Part shown: in pieces, positions 34,383 through 42,855 of the stretch
Layout: each line of letters opens with the position of its first letter
How positions within the stretch are numbered: position 1 is the stretch's first letter
Assembly (NCBI GenBank): GCA_000621905.1
Contig: JHXB01000008.1
Location: 62,001-126,000 of the forward strand
Length of the DNA stretch: 64,000 bases
Source: Lachnospiraceae bacterium NC2004
GTDB taxonomy: Bacteria; Bacillota; Clostridia; Lachnospirales; Lachnospiraceae
Direction of reading: 5' to 3'
Program-made: the position numbers and the translations under genes
The notes under the pieces: model-generated
What the model saw: only the letters and a program-made list of their open reading frames with translations
Told to the model about the DNA's origin: nothing
Database searches by the model: none

Positions 34383-36285
34383 AACTCTTCTCCCTGATAA
34401 AATCTACGAACTTATCCTTTGGAACAGGCTTAGAATAGTAATAACCCTGCAAGTAATCAACACCCATATCAATCAGAATATTAGCCATATCAAGGTCTTC
34501 AACACCCTCAGCAACAATCTGAAGGTGAACATCCTTAAACATCTTGACAGTATTCTCAAGTATCTTTCTTGACGACGCATCCTTCAAGGCCGCCCATACA
34601 ACATACTTATCAATCTTAACGATAGAAAACGGCAAATCAACTATATAGTTGATATTGGAATATCCTGAACCGTAATCATCAAGTGAAAATGTAAAATCAG
34701 AAAGCGCAAGCTGTGCCATGGTTCTGATAAGCTTCTCCTCAGAATCTCCCGCCGCACTCTCAGTAATCTCCAAATTAATCATATCATGAGGAATTCCATA
34801 CTTGTCGATAGCCTCAGTTATATCTGTGTTAATGTGCTCTTTCATACACTGAACCACAGACAAATTAATCTCAACAAATTCTATTCCATACTTCTTAAGG
34901 TCGTATTCCTTAATAAACTTACACACTTCCTCAATTACAAGAATTCCAATCTGGAAGATAGTACCATTCTTCTCTGCAACCCTGATAAACTCTTCAGGGG
35001 AGACGTAACCAAATCCCGGAACATTAAGTCTTGCAAGCGCTTCCATAGAGTGAATCTTCTTGTGCGCAGTATCGTATATAGGCTGGTAATGAACCTCAAA
35101 AGATCCATTCATTATTGAATTGTGTATAGCCTGCTCAATCGCAACGCTTCTTCTGATATCCTGCTCGATACTCTTATCGATAACGACGTACGAACCCTTA
35201 CCTTTATTCTTGACTTTACCAACAGCAAATTCTATAGTCCACGCAATCTTGTCTTTATCCATGTCACTCGTATCAAGAAGGCAAATGCAGGCTCCAAGCT
35301 CAAGCATACTGCTCTTAACAAAGTAAGGCATCTGGATAATCCTTCTTATAATCTCGGCATCTCTTGAACTCTCTCTCTCGGCTGGAACCGTAACAATAAA
35401 GACATCTCCGCCCCAACGGAATACATTTCTTACACCATACTCTTCCTGAAGGTTATCGACAAGCATAATCATAATCTCATTACCGCCATCGATGCCTACA
35501 ACCTCGTTGACAATCTTAAAATTATCAAGAGCAATAACAAATAAATTCTCGTCTCTCTTCTTTCTGAAGCTGTCGTTAATGTGCTTTAAAAATGCATTTC
35601 TGTTGAGAGCATCTGTAACCGTATCCTCATAAACCATCTGGCTCTCATTGGTAAAATACATTAAGAAAATGAATAACATAACAGCAAGTCCGGTAAGAAG
35701 AACCGTCTGAAGAAGCATCTGTATGCCAACAGGCACAAATGCCGTCAATGTAATGATAACATTAAGCTGACACTGCCTCTTACCTAATATGTCTCTAAGG
35801 AAAAATGTAAGAGCAATCGAAGCAAAAAAATAAAATATGGCACTACCGTAGACAATCATATATATAGGTCCATGATAATATTCGCCATCTTCAAAATAAA
35901 AAACCGCGTGAGTAAATCCATTGGTCAACAGTATAAGTGTTGTCATGGCAGCAGGCGCCGTTAATCCTATAAACAACTCCTTAGAAACATCCTCCACCAT
36001 ACTTGCCTTCATATAGACATAATGAATGAGAAAGGTAGGAATAACTGCCTGCATAATCAAAAACATAGTATTGAGAGTGTAATCAAGAACTATTGGATAT
36101 CTGTCAGGAAATGAATCCGTATATGATGTAACAATATCTAAAATGACATCAATCACACCGAGAACAAAGTACGTCATGAAAGCCTTACGGCTGTATTCAT
36201 CATAGTCGCGTTTAGAAATCATTGTGACGATAAAGACGAGAGCAAACACAAGTGATGCTATTTCAAAATCAATATTAAATATCAC
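34366..36285 (-). CDS. Membrane c-di-GMP phosphodiesterase (degenerate GGDEF, intact EAL)
   Basis: About seven N-terminal transmembrane helices (1-210) precede a GGDEF domain whose active-site motif is changed to WGGDVF (about 290), so it is unlikely to make c-di-GMP. The EAL domain (about 375-635) looks active: SMEALARL (about 413), VEINLSV, LEITES, DDYGSGYSN, VKIDKYV, AEGVED and LQGYYYSKP. The start is a GTG with GGGGAG 9 bases upstream. It is the first gene of the EAL/binding protein/HAMP cassette and probably hydrolyses c-di-GMP under control of an extracellular ligand. Confidence 0.92.
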   Translation of the reverse strand: MIFNIDFEIASLVFALVFIVTMISKRDYDEYSRKAFMTYFVLGVIDVILDIVTSYTDSFPDRYPIVLDYTLNTMFLIMQAVIPTFLIHYVYMKASMVEDVSKELFIGLTAPAAMTTLILLTNGFTHAVFYFEDGEYYHGPIYMIVYGSAIFYFFASIALTFFLRDILGKRQCQLNVIITLTAFVPVGIQMLLQTVLLTGLAVMLFIFLMYFTNESQMVYEDTVTDALNRNAFLKHINDSFRKKRDENLFVIALDNFKIVNEVVGIDGGNEIMIMLVDNLQEEYGVRNVFRWGGDVFIVTVPAERESSRDAEIIRRIIQMPYFVKSSMLELGACICLLDTSDMDKDKIAWTIEFAVGKVKNKGKGSYVVIDKSIEQDIRRSVAIEQAIHNSIMNGSFEVHYQPIYDTAHKKIHSMEALARLNVPGFGYVSPEEFIRVAEKNGTIFQIGILVIEEVCKFIKEYDLKKYGIEFVEINLSVVQCMKEHINTDITEAIDKYGIPHDMINLEITESAAGDSEEKLIRTMAQLALSDFTFSLDDYGSGYSNINYIVDLPFSIVKIDKYVVWAALKDASSRKILENTVKMFKDVHLQIVAEGVEDLDMANILIDMGVDYLQGYYYSKPVPKDKFVDFIREKSYEKIS

Positions 36286-36347
36286 TGTTTATCACTCCCC
36301 TCTTCAAGCACTATGCATTATTTAACCATCGTTAGATGCACATAGTT

Positions 36348-36376
36348 ATTTTACCATTTTTTTACCATAACATCAA
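36348..36376 (-). promoter_or_regulatory. Promoter of the c-di-GMP cassette
   Basis: On the minus strand it reads TTGATG (36371-36376), a 17-bp spacer and TAAAAT (36348-36353), about 60 bases upstream of the GTG start. Confidence 0.6.
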
Positions 36377-36429
36377 GTAAAATAGGGGTGTCTTAGCATT
36401 TTCATCAAGATTTAATTATCATAATGCAA

Positions 36430-36482
36430 CATGTCATCCTGAGCGTCAGCGAAGGATCTTTGACCTTCGAAGAAGGTCAACT
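36430..36482. repeat. Family A repeat
   Basis: TGTCATCCTGAGCGTCAGCG is joined to a GACCTTC/GAAGGTC hairpin. It lies between metG and the c-di-GMP cassette. Confidence 0.8.
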
Positions 36483-36500
36483 AATCTAAAGCATAATAAT

Positions 36501-36523
36501 AGCGGCGATTATTAATCGCCGCT
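36501..36523 (-). terminator. Hairpin after metG
   Basis: A perfect AGCGGCGATT/AATCGCCGCT stem is followed by ATTATTATG on the minus strand, about 23 bases past the metG stop. The T run is weak. Confidence 0.55.
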
Positions 36524-36545
36524 ACAACAAAAACATATCTAAATA

Positions 36546-38489
36546 TTAACAAATCTCCGCGCCCGGTACCATCTGCCTGTCAGGAACCATAAGGCTTAAC
36601 TCACCCTTGTCATTCTCTGCACAAAGAAGCATACCCTCTGAGAGAACTCCTGCAAGCTTAGCAGGTTTAAGGTTAACAAGCACCATTACATCCTTACCAA
36701 CCATGTCTTTAGGCATGTACTGTGGCTTGATACCTGATACAATCTGCTTAACCTCGCTACCTACCTGAACCTTAGAAACAAGAAGCTTCTTAGACTTAGG
36801 AACTTCCTCACACTCTAAGATTCTTCCGACCTGGAACTGCATCTTGCCAAAGTCGTCAAATGAAATCTCTTCCTTAGGCTCAATATCAACTACAGGACCA
36901 AGCGCCTCTTTCTTAGCTGCCTCTTCCTTCTCGGCAACAAGCTTAGCAACCTCTTCAGGATCCTGTCTTACAAAGAGAATCTCAGGAGTATCGGTAAGCT
37001 TGGTTCCGTTCTCATAAAGACCAAACTTCTCAAGGTCGGTAAACTTGCGCTCTGTTGTGTTAAGCTGCTTTAAGATCTTCTCTGTAGTCTCAGGCATAAA
37101 TGGCTGAAGAAGTGTCGCGCCAATTGTGATTGATTCTACAAGATTGTATAATACCGTATTTAACTTGCCCTTGTCTTCCTCATTCTTAGCAAGAACCCAA
37201 GGTGTAGTCTCGTCAATATACTTGTTACATCTCTTAAAGAGAGTGAATATCTCTGAAATAGCATCTGCAACTCTTAACTGATCCATCTTCTTAACAACCT
37301 TGCCGGCTGTAGAAGTTGCAACAGCAATTAAATCATCGTCAAATACTGTCTTGTCGTCAGTTCTTGTAACAACACCACCAAAATACTTGTTGCTCATAGA
37401 AACTGTTCTGTTAACAAGGTTGCCGAGTGTGTTGGCAAGCTCAGAGTTAAAACGCTCAACCATAAGATCCCATGTGATAACACCGTCATTTTCAAAAGGC
37501 ATCTCATGAAGCACGAAGAAACGAACTGCGTCAACACCGAATAAGTCTACAAGATCGTCCGCGTAGATAACATTTCCCTTAGACTTACTCATTTTGCCGT
37601 CACCCTGAAGTAGCCATGGATGACCAAATACCTGTTTAGGAAGCGGAATATCGAGAGCCATAAGCATGATTGGCCAGTAGATTGTATGGAATCTTAAGAT
37701 GTCCTTACCAATCAAATGAAGATCTGCAGGCCAGAATCTGTCGAACTGCTCTGTGCTTCCGTCAGGATCGTAACCGATACCTGTGATATAGTTGCTTAAC
37801 GCATCAAGCCATACATAGACAACATGCTTATCATCGAAATCTACAGGGATACCCCATGAGAATGAAGTTCTTGATACGCAAAGATCCTGAAGACCCGGAA
37901 GAAGGAAGTTGTTCATCATCTCATTCTTACGCGACTCAGGCTGAATAAACTCAGGATGTGAGTTTATATGGTCAATAAGCCTCTGAGTGTAGTTAGATAA
38001 CTTAAGGAAATAAGCTTCCTCCTTAGCAGGCTTAACCTCTCTTCCGCAGTCAGGACATTTGCCGTCAATAAGCTGTGAAGAAGTGAAGAAAGACTCGCAA
38101 GGAGTACAGTACATACCCTCGTAGAAGCCTTTGTAAATATCTCCCTGATCGTAAAGCTTCTTAAATATCTTCTGAATAACCTTCTCATGATCTGCATCTG
38201 TAGTTCTTATGAACTTGTCATAAGATGTGTTCATGAGATCCCAGATTCTCTTAATCTCTGCCGCTGTCTCATCAACGAATTCTTTAGGTGTTACGCCCTT
38301 CTCCTCAGCCTTTAACTCAACTTTCTGTCCATGCTCGTCAGTACCTGTCTGGAAAAATACGTCATAGCCCTGCTGTCTCTTAAAACGGGCGATTGAATCT
38401 GCAAGCACGATCTCGTAGGTGTTACCAATATGTGGTTTACCTGACGCATATGCGATTGCAGTAGTCATATAATACGGTTTCTTACTCAT
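36546..38489 (-). CDS. metG: Methionyl-tRNA synthetase
   Basis: This class I synthetase charges tRNA-Met. The HIGH-type motif GKPHIGN (18-23), the zinc knuckle (CTPCESFF and CPDCG) and DGKMSKSKGN (about 297) are intact. The C-terminal 100 residues (FGKMQFQVGRILECE onward) form the EMAP/Trbp tRNA-binding and dimerisation domain. The length of 647 is normal for the long form. It lies 17 bases after proS, so the two are co-transcribed; no T-box leader is seen. Confidence 0.98.
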   Translation of the reverse strand: MSKKPYYMTTAIAYASGKPHIGNTYEIVLADSIARFKRQQGYDVFFQTGTDEHGQKVELKAEEKGVTPKEFVDETAAEIKRIWDLMNTSYDKFIRTTDADHEKVIQKIFKKLYDQGDIYKGFYEGMYCTPCESFFTSSQLIDGKCPDCGREVKPAKEEAYFLKLSNYTQRLIDHINSHPEFIQPESRKNEMMNNFLLPGLQDLCVSRTSFSWGIPVDFDDKHVVYVWLDALSNYITGIGYDPDGSTEQFDRFWPADLHLIGKDILRFHTIYWPIMLMALDIPLPKQVFGHPWLLQGDGKMSKSKGNVIYADDLVDLFGVDAVRFFVLHEMPFENDGVITWDLMVERFNSELANTLGNLVNRTVSMSNKYFGGVVTRTDDKTVFDDDLIAVATSTAGKVVKKMDQLRVADAISEIFTLFKRCNKYIDETTPWVLAKNEEDKGKLNTVLYNLVESITIGATLLQPFMPETTEKILKQLNTTERKFTDLEKFGLYENGTKLTDTPEILFVRQDPEEVAKLVAEKEEAAKKEALGPVVDIEPKEEISFDDFGKMQFQVGRILECEEVPKSKKLLVSKVQVGSEVKQIVSGIKPQYMPKDMVGKDVMVLVNLKPAKLAGVLSEGMLLCAENDKGELSLMVPDRQMVPGAEIC

Positions 38490-38506
38490 TTCTAAACCCT
38501 CCCTGA

Positions 38507-39943
38507 TTAATATGCTCTTCCAAAGTATACCATCTTAAATGCTTTTTTGCCACAATGTACGCAGACATCCGAAATCTCTTCCTGTTCAAATGGCATACAT
38601 CTTGTTGAAGCACCTGTCTCTTCCTTAATAGCTTCCTCACAAGCTCTGTCTCCACACCACATGGCTTTTATGAAGCCCTGCTTATTCTCGATGATATTCT
38701 TAAACTCATCCCAGTTAGAAGCTGCGTGTGTATTCTCCTCACGATGCTTTAAAGCCCTATCATACATATCTTTGTGGATAGTCTCCATAAGCTCGCTGAC
38801 CTTAGCAGGAATATCATCAATTGCAACCTCAATCTTCTCTCTTGTGTCACGACGAACAAGAACTGCCTGACCTTTCTCGATATCCTTAGGTCCAATCTCA
38901 ACTCTTACAGGGATTCCTCTCATCTCTGCCTCTGAGAACTTCCATCCAGGACTCTTGTCGGAATCGTCAACCTTTACTCTAAGTCCCGCTGCCTTAACGG
39001 CATCTCTTATCTCGTAAGCCTTATCAAGCACGCCTTCCTTCTTCTGCATGATAGGAACAACCATAACCTGAGTAGGTGCAACTTTTGGAGGAAGTACAAG
39101 TCCCTCATTGTCACCGTGAACCATGATGATAGCTCCGATAAGTCTTGTAGTAACACCCCAAGAGGTCTGGAATACATGCTTTAACTTGTTATCTTTATCT
39201 GTGTATTGTATGCCAAATGCTTTCGCAAATCCGTCACCAAAGTTATGGCTTGTACCCGACTGTAACGCCTTACCGTCATGCATCAAAGCCTCGATGGTGT
39301 AAGTTGCTTCCGCACCGGCAAACTTCTCTTTATCAGTCTTCTTACCCTTAACAACAGGCATTGCAAGAACTTCCTCACAGAAGTCTGCGTATACATTTAA
39401 CATTTGCTCTGTACGAGCCTCTGCGTCCTCGTAAGTAGCGTGGGCGGTGTGACCCTCCTGCCACAAGAACTCTCTTGAACGAAGGAAAGGTCTGGTCTCC
39501 TTCTCCCATCTTACAACCGAGCACCACTGGTTATAAACCTTTGGGAGGTCTCTATATGACTGGATGTCATTTTTATAGAAATCACAGAACAATGTCTCTG
39601 ATGTAGGTCTTACACAATAAGGTTCTTCAAGCTCGTTAAGACCGCCCTTGGTTACCCATGCAACCTCAGGTGCGAAGCCTTCAACGTGATCCTTCTCCTT
39701 CTCTAACAAACTCTCAGGAATGAACATTGGAAGGTAAACATTTTCAACGCCCGTCTCCTTAAATCTGTCATCAAGCTGTCTCTGGATAAGCTCCCAGATG
39801 GCATAACCTGCTGGCTTAAAAACCATACAACCCTTAACACTTGTATAGTCCATGAGGTCTGCCTTCTTAACCACGTCAGTGTACCACTGCGCGAAATCCT
39901 CCTCCATCGAAGTAATCGATTCAACTAATTTCTTGTCTGCCAT
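38507..39943 (-). CDS. proS: Prolyl-tRNA synthetase, type 3 (archaeal-like)
   Basis: This class II synthetase of 478 residues has motif 2-like YCVRPTSET and [20 protein letters not shown] (written as two overlapping parts) and motif 3 in the [16 protein letters not shown] region. It lacks the editing insertion of the bacterial type and has a C-terminal zinc-binding domain (CMPFEQ, CVHCGKK), diagnostic of type 3. AGGAG precedes the ATG. The proS-metG pair forms a synthetase operon. Confidence 0.97.
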   Translation of the reverse strand: MADKKLVESITSMEEDFAQWYTDVVKKADLMDYTSVKGCMVFKPAGYAIWELIQRQLDDRFKETGVENVYLPMFIPESLLEKEKDHVEGFAPEVAWVTKGGLNELEEPYCVRPTSETLFCDFYKNDIQSYRDLPKVYNQWCSVVRWEKETRPFLRSREFLWQEGHTAHATYEDAEARTEQMLNVYADFCEEVLAMPVVKGKKTDKEKFAGAEATYTIEALMHDGKALQSGTSHNFGDGFAKAFGIQYTDKDNKLKHVFQTSWGVTTRLIGAIIMVHGDNEGLVLPPKVAPTQVMVVPIMQKKEGVLDKAYEIRDAVKAAGLRVKVDDSDKSPGWKFSEAEMRGIPVRVEIGPKDIEKGQAVLVRRDTREKIEVAIDDIPAKVSELMETIHKDMYDRALKHREENTHAASNWDEFKNIIENKQGFIKAMWCGDRACEEAIKEETGASTRCMPFEQEEISDVCVHCGKKAFKMVYFGRAY

Positions 39944-39976
39944 AATATATCTCCTTTATTTAATATCCTTACAACA

Positions 39977-40876
39977 TTACTCATCCCCAGGTAATATAGG
40001 TATAAACTGCATACGAGGGTAGTGCTTTTTTAGCAACTCATACACAGTTTTATTAACTATGTACAATGGTTCTAGACTCGTTGACAATTCATCATCATAA
40101 TCTTTATCTTCATTTTCTAAAATCGGACCTTCCATTTCTGTCGTACAATTTAACCCATTTAGCTGTTCACACAATTCTTCACTAATATAATAAGGTTCAC
40201 TTACAGGATTATATCTCTTCATTCCGCAGTTGGCGCAACAATCTACCACTTTGCCATTATTATAATCCAAAAAACCTGTTATCTTATTTGTCGGAGTAAT
40301 CTGATAGCACACATGACTTCCGTTTTTTGTTGTTACTTCACGAAAATCATTGTCGGTCGCTAGTCCTTCCTCTATCAGTAATTTCCTCACTTCATCAGAG
40401 GCAGCATATCCAAGCATTAACTTAGCATATTTCTTTCTGCCAAATTCAGACTTTGGAATCATATAATTACGATTCTGGACAGTACATTTCTCTATGCGCC
40501 ATGATGGTTTATCACAACAGAAACCAACAAATTCATCACTTGACATGTCGTCATAATCATAGGCAAAATACCAAAAATTAATCAAATATGCAGATGCCTT
40601 ATTGTAATCAAGTTCATCATATTCTGTATAAGTTGATTCGCTCTCAGTTACATACATATATGGTATATCATTTGCATCATTATAATCATTGACAGGGTAC
40701 TCAATTGCAAATCTCTGGGCGTACTTATATTCATCCGAGTCAATCGGAATCTGATATAATTGCATATCATCATCCACACAAAAATCTGATAGTCTAGCTC
40801 TAAACTCGTTATACGACTCCATCAAATTACTATCATCAGAGGAACAATCAATACCAAAATTAGCATATGTTATCAC
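39977..40876 (-). CDS. Hypothetical protein, about 300 residues
   Basis: The start is uncertain. A GTG at 40876 is about 11 bases from the GAGGAG site inside the end of the preceding gene; a GTG at 40888 is too close to that site. The product is very acidic and rich in Tyr and Asp, with no signal peptide or membrane segment. A short cysteine motif (VDCCANCGMKRYNP) near residue 215 may bind a metal. The segment YELLKKHYPRMQFIPI ends the protein. Overall it resembles single-gene immunity or regulatory proteins with CxxCG motifs, but I do not recognise the family. It overlaps or abuts the RluA-type gene and precedes proS. Confidence 0.65.
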   Translation of the reverse strand: MITYANFGIDCSSDDSNLMESYNEFRARLSDFCVDDDMQLYQIPIDSDEYKYAQRFAIEYPVNDYNDANDIPYMYVTESESTYTEYDELDYNKASAYLINFWYFAYDYDDMSSDEFVGFCCDKPSWRIEKCTVQNRNYMIPKSEFGRKKYAKLMLGYAASDEVRKLLIEEGLATDNDFREVTTKNGSHVCYQITPTNKITGFLDYNNGKVVDCCANCGMKRYNPVSEPYYISEELCEQLNGLNCTTEMEGPILENEDKDYDDELSTSLEPLYIVNKTVYELLKKHYPRMQFIPILPGDE

Positions 40877-40881
40877 TATTG

Positions 40882-41580
40882 TTACCACTCCTCTTGTGCG
40901 TCTAAAATGTCAAATGCATCGCCAAACGGCTCCGTCTTAAATACCATGTCCTCACCCGTAGCGGGGTGTTTAAACTCAAGCCTTGTGGCAATCAAGCCTA
41001 TCTGCTTGACATTTGACTTCATCTTGTTATACTTTCTGTCTCCGTAAATGGGGACTTTATGCGCTGCCATCTGACATCTGATCTGATGAAAACGCCCGGT
41101 ATGCAAGGTGATAAGCGCATAAGTAAATATACCCTTGTCTGTCTCTAACGCGTCAAGCTCCTCATAATCAAGAATTGCTTTCTTGGCATTCTTAGTCCCC
41201 GGCTTAACTACCTTACTCATCTTCTTGTTCTTATCAATGATTAGATAATCTTCAAATGTTCCCTCTGCCTCGGGGAGTTCCCCGCAAAGAATAGCTTGAT
41301 AATATTTCTTTATCTTGCTGTCTGTAAGCTGGTCGGATAAATTACCTGCAGCTTCTTGATTTTTGGCATAAACCATAACGCCGGCAACCGGCTTGTCTAG
41401 CCTATGAATGCAGGCTACATAAGGGTCGACTTCCTTACCGTCTGACGCCTCATATATGTGCGTCTTAAGATAAGAGACCATATCCTGATCCAAACCCTTG
41501 CCGCCCTCGGACGCCATCCCCGGCGGCTTAATAACCACAACTATATCCCCATCCTCATGTAATATTTCCGGATGTTTCAT
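40882..41580 (-). CDS. RluA-family RNA pseudouridine synthase
   Basis: It converts a uridine in rRNA or tRNA to pseudouridine. The catalytic Asp 62 lies in IHRLDKPVAGVMVY, followed by the family motifs YQAILCGELP and LITLHTGRFHQIRCQM. The 232-residue length fits the catalytic domain alone, without an S4 domain, as in RluA and TruC-like members. The target position cannot be assigned. GGAGAT precedes the ATG. Confidence 0.92.
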   Translation of the reverse strand: MKHPEILHEDGDIVVVIKPPGMASEGGKGLDQDMVSYLKTHIYEASDGKEVDPYVACIHRLDKPVAGVMVYAKNQEAAGNLSDQLTDSKIKKYYQAILCGELPEAEGTFEDYLIIDKNKKMSKVVKPGTKNAKKAILDYEELDALETDKGIFTYALITLHTGRFHQIRCQMAAHKVPIYGDRKYNKMKSNVKQIGLIATRLEFKHPATGEDMVFKTEPFGDAFDILDAQEEW

Positions 41581-41597
41581 AACTTATCTCCTTAATT

Positions 41598-41727
41598 ATA
41601 TTGACCTTCTTCGAAGGTCAAAGATCCTTCGCTTCGCTCAGAATGACATTTTTTTACATAAACCTCGGTGGTTTTACCACCCTGAGGCTATTTGTGTTTG
41701 GGATCCTTCGCTTCGCTCAGGATGACA
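41598..41727. repeat. Family A repeats with interposed sequence
   Basis: A complete unit (GACCTTCTTCGAAGGTC then TTCGCTTCGCTCAGAATGAC, 41598-41648) is followed by GGTGGTTTTACCACCCTGAG and a second TTCGCTTCGCTCAGGATGAC (41707-41727). A GGTGG..CCACCCTGAGG motif also lies beside the family A copy at 28939. Confidence 0.75.
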
Positions 41728-41755
41728 TGCTTTTTTGTATAAATCTATCACCACA

Positions 41756-41830
41756 GATGCGAGTGGTATGTGGATTTTGCGGGCGATTTTGCGCAAGCAA
41801 GAGCCCGCGAAACCACATGCCGCTCACATC
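41756..41830. repeat. 75-bp imperfect palindrome
   Basis: Arms GATG, GAG, GG, ATGTGG, TT and GCGGGC pair in order with GCCCGC, AA, CCACAT, CC, CTC and CATC around a loop at about 41786-41802. It lies 15 bp past the argF stop. The T run expected of a terminator is absent. Confidence 0.6.
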
Positions 41831-41844
41831 GTCCAGAGTAAGCA

Positions 41845-42843
41845 TTATATCTCCTCACTCAAAGTAGCCGCTATAACCGCCTTGATGGTATGCATTCTAT
41901 TCTCTGCCTCATCAAACACAACATCTGCATACTTCTCAAACACCTCATCGGTAACTTCCATCTCGGTAAGTCCGTATTTCTCATGAATCTCACGACCAAT
42001 CTCGGTCTCCAAATCATGAAAAGCAGGAAGACAATGCATAAAGATAGCAGTATCCTTAGCGTTATCAACAGCCTTCATATTAACCTGATAAGGCAAAAGC
42101 GCGTCGATACGCTCCTTCCACACTTCCTCAGGCTCACCCATAGACACCCATACATCAGTGCAAATGATATCTGCATCCTTAGTAGCAACCATTACATCTT
42201 CTTCAAATGAAAGCGTCGCTCCGCTCTCTTTAGCAAACTCCTGACACTCATCAATAAGCTTCTGATCAGGGAAATACGCCTTAGGCGCACAAGCAACAAA
42301 GTCAAGACCAAGCTTAGCACAGGTAATCATATAAGAATTACCCATGTTGTATCTCGCGTCACCCATATATACAAGTTTCAAACCTTTAAGCTTACCGAAA
42401 CGCTCGCGAACAGTAAGCATGTCTGCAAGCATTTGCGTAGGATGATACTCATTGGTAAGACCATTCCATACCGGCACTCCGGAGTATTTAGCAAGCTTCT
42501 CAACTATCTCCTGACCGAATCCTCTGTACTCAATACCATCAAACATTCTTCCAAGCACTCTTGCAGTATCAGCTATACTCTCCTTCTTGCCAATCTGCGA
42601 ACTCTTAGGATCAAGATAGGTAACACCCATTCCAAGATCATATCCCGCAACCTCAAAAGAGCAACGGGTTCTCGTACTTGTCTTCTCAAAAATAAGCGCA
42701 ATGTTCTTGCCCTCGCAGAGTTTGTGAGGAATACGATTCTTCTTCTTGTCCTTTAAATCCGCTGCGAGATCCAAAAGATATATAATCTCATCAGGAGTAA
42801 AATCCTTTAATGTCAAAAAATTCTTTCCAAGTAACTGTCCCAT
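41845..42843 (-). CDS. argF: Ornithine carbamoyltransferase
   Basis: It makes citrulline from ornithine and carbamoyl phosphate. The phosphate-binding STRTR (56-60), HPTQMLADM, the ornithine-side motif [11 protein letters not shown] and HCLPAFHD (about 272) are intact. The length of 332 is normal. It may serve biosynthesis (argF) or catabolism (arcB): no other arginine genes are adjacent, so the symbol is by default. It lies 13 bases after clpA, which is an unusual neighbour. Confidence 0.95.
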   Translation of the reverse strand: MGQLLGKNFLTLKDFTPDEIIYLLDLAADLKDKKKNRIPHKLCEGKNIALIFEKTSTRTRCSFEVAGYDLGMGVTYLDPKSSQIGKKESIADTARVLGRMFDGIEYRGFGQEIVEKLAKYSGVPVWNGLTNEYHPTQMLADMLTVRERFGKLKGLKLVYMGDARYNMGNSYMITCAKLGLDFVACAPKAYFPDQKLIDECQEFAKESGATLSFEEDVMVATKDADIICTDVWVSMGEPEEVWKERIDALLPYQVNMKAVDNAKDTAIFMHCLPAFHDLETEIGREIHEKYGLTEMEVTDEVFEKYADVVFDEAENRMHTIKAVIAATLSEEI

Positions 42844-42855
42844 AGTAATATCTCC

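Noticed and set aside
39944-39976. T-box leader before proS-metG
   Set aside because: Only 33 bases separate proS from the preceding gene, so there is no room for one.
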